Source of the DNA: Verrucomicrobiales bacterium
GTDB taxonomy: Bacteria; Verrucomicrobiota; Verrucomicrobiia; Limisphaerales; CAIMTB01
Assembly (NCBI GenBank): GCA_016795425.1
Contig: JAEUHG010000221.1
Location: forward strand, 1 to 64,000
Direction: 5' to 3'
Length of the DNA stretch: 64,000 bases
A program made the translations under genes and the position numbers. Each line of letters opens with the position of its first letter. The first letter of the stretch is position 1. The notes beneath the pieces are model-generated. The model had not been told where the DNA came from, did no database searches, and saw nothing but the letters and a program-made list of their open reading frames with translations. Below, piece after piece: positions 37,201 to 46,200 of this stretch.

Positions 37201-40200
37201 CGCCATAGAGTTTGTCGCCCAGATCCCAGCCGGTGAGAATGTCATCGCCGGCGCCGCCATGGAACTCATCGACCACGCCGGCGAAATCCCCACTGGATTC
37301 CTCAGCCGTGATCACATCGTCGCCATCATCGCCGTCGTACCGCCCGGCGCCGCGTCCGGCGTAGATGGTGTCGTTGCCGGAACCGCCGTGAATCCCGCGT
37401 CCGGCGGCAGTATCCACCGGAGCCAGGACGCCGCGAAGGTCCAGGGTATCGTTGCCCTTCCCGGCCACCGCCCAGATCTTCTTCACGCCGAAGTAGGTCT
37501 GCTTGATCCCGTTGAAGCTGACTTCGACGGTCTCACCTTCAGCCGTCGAGGGATCACCATCGATATGGACGACGGTGAACTTCTCATCGCCATCCGCGGT
37601 ATCACCCTCTTCCCGTTCATCGGCGTAGTCGCCCATGTTGAGGCGCAGACTTCCGGTCGCGTCCGCAACCTCGAGTTCACTGCCGGTGACATTCACGTAA
37701 TTCGCCAGGACCGGCACCGGGCAAACGATGTCGAACTCGAGAATGGTGATCTCGGCGAATCGGAAGGTTTCATCGATCTGGAAGAAGAACAGATCGATGA
37801 TCAGATAAGCCTCGAGGAAGGCCTTGAACTCGCCGTGGATGTCGAAGATGCAGCGGATATCCTGCTTGGCGTTGGCGATGATTTCGCTGACCCGCACTCG
37901 CCCGTCGTCATCCGGATCGTTGAGATTGAAATCGATCTGCGCCTCCAGACCACCCCGAACCCCGGCTTCGGCGATGACAATATCGATGGAACCTGCGGCC
38001 CATAGCGAGCCCGTGAGGGTGAGCTCGGGAACATCGACGCCGTCGTCATCGACATCCTTGATGTAAAACCCGTCGAAGATATCGAGGATGTTCTTGTCGT
38101 CGCTGCTCAAGTACTTCTGGATGCCATAGGTGTCGAAGCCGATGGTCAGGTCGGCATAGGCGCCGATGCTGCCTCCGAACTTCACGTAGAGCGGCCCGAT
38201 GATCGGGATGGCCAATTCGAAGGAGGCTTCGAAATCGAGCGTGGGCAGGTGGTATTCGACCAGGCTCACCGGTTGCCCGAGGAACAGTTTGAAGACCTCC
38301 GCCACGCTCAGGAACGGGAAGGTGATTCCGATCTCCTCGAGTTTTCCGAGAAATGACTTGGCCGGTTCGTCCTGAACGTCGGTCAACGCGGCAACCGGCC
38401 CATCGGTGTCGCCCGCCTTGCGATCCACTCGCCCGAACTTGTCGACGTCCAATTCGAACCCGCCGATCGGCAGCAGAATGTTGCCGTCGTCCGAAACGGA
38501 TGTGTCGTTCGCCAACTCCACGATCACCACGATGACATCGATGAACTTGCGGGTCTCAGGGGTGATCATCCCCCAAAGTTCGGCGAGATCGAGCAGGGTG
38601 TACGGCTCGCCCGCGATGTCGGAGATAATCGGAATGGGCGTCGTCAGCACCGTCACCACCGGTCCCAACGGCTCGGTGATTACCCTCAGCTTGTCGAGAA
38701 TCGGACGTATGAAGTCCGACACGAAGGATCCGATATCGAGCGACAGGTTGTGGAAGCCAAAGCTGAAGTCACCGTCCAGGCTGCCGCCAGGCGTCCAGTT
38801 CCAGTCGAGGTCGAACTCAGCCACCAGCCTGGGGAACTGGGCGCTGCCACCGAAACTGACCGCGATCTCCAGGTTGACCTCGGCGGTCGCACCGATCTCC
38901 GCGTCAACGAGCTTCGAGACATTGAGTCCGGGATTCGTGAGGTCGCCGAAGGTGAGCCGGTTGCCACTGCCGATCGGGTCCTTGAGATCGACGGTGAAGT
39001 ATCCGACGAACGACGATGGATTCCGCGGGTTCCCCTTCAGGTCCTTGCCGTCCGAATCATCCGCCACGTCCAATTGCAGGAAGAGCAACTCGCCCTTGGC
39101 ATTGAGTCCCGGGATGGTGACGCGGAATTCGAGCCGGAATTCCTCGCTGTCCGAAGTGTCGAAATAGAAACCATCGCTGGTGTTGAGGCCAAACTTCAGC
39201 TTGAAGTCGAACCCGGCCTCGATCTTCACGTTGCCATCCACTTCGAGACCGAAGCCGGGGATGCCAATGTCGAAATCGATCGGGTCGCCAGAGGTGTCAA
39301 CCAGCGCGATCGCCTTTTTGAGCCGGAGATTGAAGGTGATGCCGTTCTCGTCGCAAATGATGTCTACCTCGTCGGCGGTGGTGAGAGGCGTCCCGTCTGG
39401 TTTCACCAGCAGGTCCAGGCCACCCGCCCCCAGGGAATCGAAGATGGCCTCTTTGGCCAATTGGATGGGATCGCCGACCGACGCCAAAGTGCTTCGAAGT
39501 TCAGCAAGCAAGCCCGAACGGAAGTCACCGATGAAGTCGGCCGCCTTGCCGAGTTGACCACCGACCAGTGGCAGATTCCGTCCAAAGGTGCTTCCCAGCG
39601 CGTCCTGCACCGTGCCCAGCAATGCGTCGAGTCCATCGAGCAGGATCGGCGAGTTGGTGATGAGATCGCACAGATTGATGTTGTCGAAGAGGCTCGAGAG
39701 ATCCGGCGCTCTCAACACAACCGCGCTGCCGTCGCCTCCCAGGAGCTGCTGGAGCGGTCCGGATTGGAACACCAGCCAGTTGTCGGGCTCGTTGCCGGCG
39801 TCCGGACCGTCGCTCGTGCTGCCGATGGGCAAGCTATCGAGTGCGAACAGCGGCAGATTCGCGCTGGCCGCCGCGGTCAGCCCGATGTCGATGCTGTTGC
39901 TGTCAAAGAAGGTCTCGTCGCTGCGGAAGTAGTGGCGGCCGTCTCCGTTGTTGTCTTTGAAGCCGACCACGAACTCGGCGCTGTCGGTGGTCGTTGCGGG
40001 ATTGCCATCGCCATCGATGGTCACGGTCCCGTTCTTGACCGAGACATTGAGCGCACCGATTCCTGCCTTAAAGTTCAGCGCGGTGCCGCGAACCGCGGCG
40101 CTGAGGGTGAGGCCGGTGGAATCGTAGAGGAACGGAATGAAATTGCACTTGCTGCTGACATCGAGTCCGAAGTCGAGTGCCAGGGCGGCTTCCGCCGACA

Positions 40201-43200
40201 CGTTCAGGCTTCCCGAGCCTTCGACCTGGATGATGTCGGTAATTCCCGTAAGCAGGGATTGGATGGGTCCGGGGGGGACCAGAGCGACCAGGTCGGCAAG
40301 ACTGAAGGCGAAGGGGAGGAACTCGCCGTAGAATAAACTGTATTCGAGGTGAAACTTGAGGGCGGTTTCGGTGAGAACGCCGGATCCGTCATTCGTCGCT
40401 CCGTCGCCCGTTGTTCCGGAGGTATCGAGACCCGCCGAGAACGGACTCGCCGCCACCGCGTTGACCTTGGCGATCACCGTGTCAGCCGTGGTGTAGGTGG
40501 CGTTGTACTTGATGGTCAGGGTCTTCTTGGTCGCATCGACACTCACCTGCGCGTCATCGGCACCGCTGGTCAGGGTTTGGTCATCCAGGAAGTCGATCGT
40601 CCAACCGTTCTGGGTGGTCCCATTGGTCTTGGCGGTGAAGGTGAGTGCGTTGTTGGAACCGCTGGGATTGAAGCGGGTCGTGGCGGCCGTCGAACCTGAC
40701 CCTCCCGCGGTCAAAGCGACCGTTGCATTGTCGACCGAGAGACTCAGTTTATCGGGTGAGACATTGAAAAAGTCTTCGAGATCCTTTTCGAGCGTCTCGA
40801 TGGTCTCCACATCGCCGGCAGCGAGGGACGAGAAGGCGCGGGACAGGTCCCCGGCAAAATCGAGCACATCGCCGATGCTCATGTTGAGCAGCGGCAATGG
40901 CTGGTTGAGGAACGAGAAGCCCTTCAGGCCTTCCAGTTGGTCGGACAGCGAATCCAGCGTGGCGACGACATCCAGGAAGCTGACGCAGCTGAAGTCGCCG
41001 AATGAACCCAACTGCGGATAGGTGACGAACAGTCCCTGATTGTTCGTCACCGCGTCGTACGGGTTGGCGTTATAATCGAGGAAATGAACGTCCGGGATGT
41101 AGATCCGGAACTGCGACCCCGCCGGAATCAATGGGTCGCCGCTCAAAGTGGGGAGATTGGGCGTGACCGTGATGTTATTGAGCTGGAGATCAATCGATCC
41201 GGTCAGCTCGGTGGCGGGCGAGAAGTAATCCCCGATGTTGGCGAGATTCTTCAGCAACGTGTCGAGATCGAGCCGCGTCGGGTGCAGAACATCGGTGGGA
41301 TTGGTGAAACCAATGGTGATGCCGCCGGTTCCCACCGCGGTGCCACCGGAAGTGCTGACTTCGAAGATGGCCAACCGTGCCTCGGCTTCCAGATTGTTGG
41401 CCGTGACGGTGAGTGTGCCGCTCAGCGCCACGTCCTCGAGGAACAAGCCCTTGAGCACCGACCGAGCGCCGCGTTGATTGCTGAATCCGACCTCGGTCAC
41501 GATCACATCCGCGTTGTCGGCCTCGATCGCGATCGCCGTCACTTCCTCCAGCCAACTGTCCAATTGCGTGTCGCCATCGGCGTCCTCGCCAGGATCCAAC
41601 ACGCCGTCGGCGTCCTTATCCTCGTTGATCGCTTCGAGAATAATCGAATTGCCAGAGGTGCCTTGGACGAAGCGGATGACTTGATTGAGCGGCGTTGCGC
41701 CAAACATCGGGCCAACGAGCAGGGCATTGAGATCGTCGACCAGATGGCTCAACTGGCTGTTCCCGCTGGTGTTGATCAGCGGAAGGGAAAAGTCGTAGCG
41801 GGTGCCATCATTCAGGTTGATGGCGAAGGTTGAGGGCCCGGTCAGTCGACCGCTGGAGGGCGGGGGTAGCGCGAGGCCGGTCAGCAACCGCGGGGTATTG
41901 AAGGCGGCGAGATTGATGCCGAGGGTGAAACTCAGATCGAGATCCACGGCGAGGCCGAAATCGCCGCTGAACGAGACATCCGCCAGGTCGCCAAGTCCAA
42001 TGTCCGGATCAAATACGAACTGCGTCGACTCGTTGATCTCATAGCCGAAGCTGACCTTGAACGACAGCGTGCGGCCCGCGAGATCGATCTCGGGATCCAC
42101 ATCAAAGGTCAGCGGCCCGGCCCCGTCGGGATCCAGCAGTTCCTCAAATTCAGCGAGCAGCTTCTGCAGGCTCGGGAACTTCGGAAACTCGATACCGGGG
42201 GCGTCCTGGATAAAGCCCAATTCGGTGAACGCGGAACTGTCGTCCGCGCCCCCCACTTTCATGCTCGACCCGCTCAACAGCCGAAGCGCCACCTGGCGGC
42301 GATCGAGGAACGCCCGGACCTGGGTCCCCAAACCGGCCGCCGACAGGGCGACGTTAAAGTCGTCCACCAGGTCCTGCAGACTGTTGTTGGCGGCGGTCGT
42401 CGCGGCTGAGACGGTCACCGAGATCGGATCGCCCTCGCTGATGGACAGGGTGAACGCGGCATCGGCCGAAAGCCGACCCAAGGCGAGGTCGCCGGTTGGA
42501 TTGCCGTTCCCGGTGCTAGCCACCGCCCGGATGTCCACCAACTTGGCATAAATGGTATCGAGGAACGCGGTCGAGAAATCGAAGCTCTGACCGAAACTGA
42601 GGCCGTCGGCGAACGGCAATTCCACATCCAGCAACGCGGTCTTGCCCAATTGTCCGAGGTAGTTCAGCAGGCGCTTCAATTCGCCGTACATGTCCTCGAA
42701 CGAGAAGTTCAGCAGTGTGGTGATGATTTCCGCGGGGCCGCCGACGGGCCGCACTGAAACCTTCAGCGGGTCCGTGATGTCCGGCCAAGTGACCTCAATG
42801 GTCGCGACGGGGATGTCAAAAAGGGACTCCCCGTCGGGTTCCATGGCCGAGACCCGGATCCCCATGGTAAAGACGATATCGTCCGCCGCGGGATCGCCGA
42901 GCAGGGAGACGGATACCAGGCTCGAGAGGCTCGAGGTCAGATCGTACAACCGCAGCTTACCGTCAGGAGCGTGGCCGAAGGCATCGGCGCCCGCAGGCTC
43001 GAGCAGGTTGATCTCGATGCGCACATCCGGATCCAGCGCCAGGGTAGCATCTTCGAGGGTCACCTCGAGGAATCCGAAGTTGCCACTGGCAGTCACCGAA
43101 CCATCGACCCGCAAGTTGTGCACGACCACCTCGGGCTGCGGGAAGGCGGCGGTCGCGAGATAGAACCCGCGTGCGTCGACCCCCATCTCGAGCCGAAGAT

Positions 43201-46200
43201 CGATGTCCACGGCAAACTCCAGGAAACCGTGAATCTGCAGAACGCCCCCCAACAATTCCGCGTTCAGGGGCGCATCGAACTCCAGGGTTCTCCGGAAGGG
43301 ATTGGCGGCGCTGCCCAGAACAAAACGCTTGGTCGTCCCATCGACCGTCACGTTGCCCGGGAAAGGGTCGAGAGCATCGAGAATAGATTGCAACTCGGCC
43401 GGATCGGTAATGGCCGTTCCCACATCCTCGAATCGAAAGCCAGTGGTCGATTCCAACAGGCGCTCGATAAACGAGGTGGCGCCGGATCGCACTTCGCCGA
43501 ACGGCTCATCCGCGGCCGGGGCGCCCTCGACGTCGGGATCGCCGATCGGCAGCTGGGACTCGAAATCAATGCCGTTCAGCGCGGATCCCAGAACATCCCC
43601 CAGCGTCGGTAGATCGAAGTTCAGGAGTTCGCCCAGGTCGCGGAAGAAATCGACAATGGCATCCCAGGCCTTGCGCAGGATGGCGAGGAAATCCTCGAAG
43701 AATGTGGTGTCCTCGAATGTCTCCACATTCAGGGCGCGCACGATCTGCCGGCCCATTTGCCGAATCTCCAAGCTGCCTTCCGAATCCGTCTCCAACCCGC
43801 TGGTGGTCGGACCCTGGAAGTCCAGAGTGTCGCTACCGTCCATCCCGTTGAAGAAGATGTTGCCCGGCGTCACCACCTCGCCGTTGACGCTGTCGATGAT
43901 GAGAGTGTCGTTGCCACCGCCCGTATGCACGGAGATGGCGCGGATGGACCGCAACTCGTAGCTGCCGACGGTGGTCGCCCCAACCACCACTTCGAGCATC
44001 GACGGTCCGGCAACGGCGTTCGCGGCCAGACGGATACGGACCTCGTCATCACTTCCAGCGGTGTCGATGCGCAGAACACGGTCTTCGAAGAGCACCTGAC
44101 TGGCGTTGAGCACGCTCCAGGCGCCTCGCCCAAGTGTCCCCGCCACCAGCACATCATCCGTGGCATCGTATTCGAGATCCGAGACCGGAACATTGGGTAG
44201 TCCACTGCCGAACCGCACCCACGCGGCTGCCGGCGGTGTCGCGGCAGTGAAAGTGGCCAGGTCATCGATCCCCAGCACGTAGGCGCCGTCACGGGTTCCA
44301 ACGATCACCACCAGCTTGCCATCGCGACTGACGACTTCGACGGACTCAAACGTCCCGCTCACTTCGTCGAGATTCCCGGTGGCATCGTAGGCCGTCAGAG
44401 TCCCGTCATCGGCCGTGATCAGGAGCCAAACATGGTTGGCATCGATCGCCACTGCGGTTTGCCAATTCGTCGGGTCGAGGGCGATGTCGGTGATGGACGA
44501 CGCGCCGGCTGGCGTGGCCGTCGAGAAGGATGCCCCATCATTGGAACTGACGGCGACAGTGGTTCCCCTGGCGGCATAGATGACCTCTTTGACGGCGGTC
44601 GCCCCTTTGAATCCGCCATAGGCCAGCGCCGTCACCTTGTCCGAGGCCGCCAGACTGGTGATTTGCGCGATCGTATCCCCTTGATCGCGACTCTTGTAGA
44701 GGCCGAATCGGCCAATCAAGAGCCATCCCGATTGCGCGGCGTTGGTGGCGAACGGTATGGACTCAAAGCGACTCCCGCTCGCAAGGGCAGCGTCTGCCGG
44801 GAAGGTGGGATAGGACGCCAGCGTGGTGGTTGAATCCAACCCGCTGTAATTCGCCGCGCCGCTGGCCGACTTCAATCGGATCTGCGTGAGCGCCCCGGAG
44901 CTGTCCGCACCGGTGAAGGGGATGCGATAGAACGACGCGAAATTGTTCCCCATGAAGTATCGGGTGGTGGTCGCCCCGTTGTACTCCACGGCGACAAAGT
45001 TGCCGTCCCCGCCCAGCAGACTTGTCCAAATCGATTCGGTGCCCGTCTGCCGCACCACTCCCGTGTCCTGCGTACCCGCGATAATCGAGTTGGTATTGTG
45101 ATCGTAGGCGACCGAATGCCCGATCTCCGTGATGCGCAAGCCGCTGCCGACGAACGTCCACGCGGGAGAAGCGTTGGCGGACCGCGGATTGGTGATGCGG
45201 TACAGGCCGCCGTCGCTGGCCGCCAGGAGATCGTTGGTGTTGGCGAGAAAGGCCAAGGCGCGGAAATCACCGTGCGGCGCGGTATTGTAGCTGCCCGGCC
45301 CGCTCCCACTTGTGGTCGTGATTTGGACCCAGGTGGTGCCACCATCCCAGCGGAAGGCGATCCCTACGTAGGGCGACGTGCCATTGACGGCGCCGGCGAT
45401 AAAGAGGGAGTTGGCATTCGTCGGATCCGCCACCATCCCAAAATGAATGTTGCCCTGCCCGGTTGGGTTGGTCTGAGGCAGGCCGCCGAGTTGGGTCCAA
45501 CTGCCAGCCGCCGTGGTGTACCGAAAGACACTGGCCAACATTCGGTCGTTCCCGATGAAGGCCGCATACAGAGGATTTCCGGTCGCCGCACTCACGCTTA
45601 AGCGAATGCGCAGGGCGTTGTCCGGGGTCTCCCCAGCCTCCGCGAACACCCCGTCGTGATCGTAGTCCGGCGTCAGTCCCGTGTTCAGGGATTGCCAGGC
45701 CAACGCCGTGCGATCGGCGTTGGTGCCCAGATCGGTTCGATACACCCCCAGAGTTCCTGCGGTCGCCGTTCCCGGCCCGGCAAACCCAACATAGATCCGA
45801 CCCGCCGTCCCCGGATCCTCCACCATGTCGGTCACGTGGTACTCGGGCAGGCCCGCCTGACCCGAAAGTCGCTCCCAATCAGTCCCGCCGTTCAATGTCC
45901 GCCACACTCCTCCGATGCCTTCCGTGGGTCCCGATGTCAGCGAGTACTCATAAGTCCCGATGAAGACCAAACCCGCCGATGCTCGGGACGGCACGATGGA
46001 AGTGATCCGCTGACCATCGAAATCCCCCGCAACCGTCCAGGTTGTGCCGCCATCCGTCGACTTGAACAACCCGGCCGCCGCACCGCCACGTCCGCCGGCG
46101 CTGCTGAACGACCCCGTGCCCAGATAAAGCACCAACTGATTCACCGGCGTCGCGGGCGTCACCAACGCATTCGCCGCATCAAACGGACTCACCGCCAGGG

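Noticed and set aside
34877-38005. Long plus-strand open frame (over 1000 codons) opposite the giant gene
   Set aside because: It has no domain or motif, is rich in Arg/His/Gly and mirrors the GC-rich repeat coding of the minus strand. Other long plus-strand frames opposite the giant and GEVED genes have the same character.
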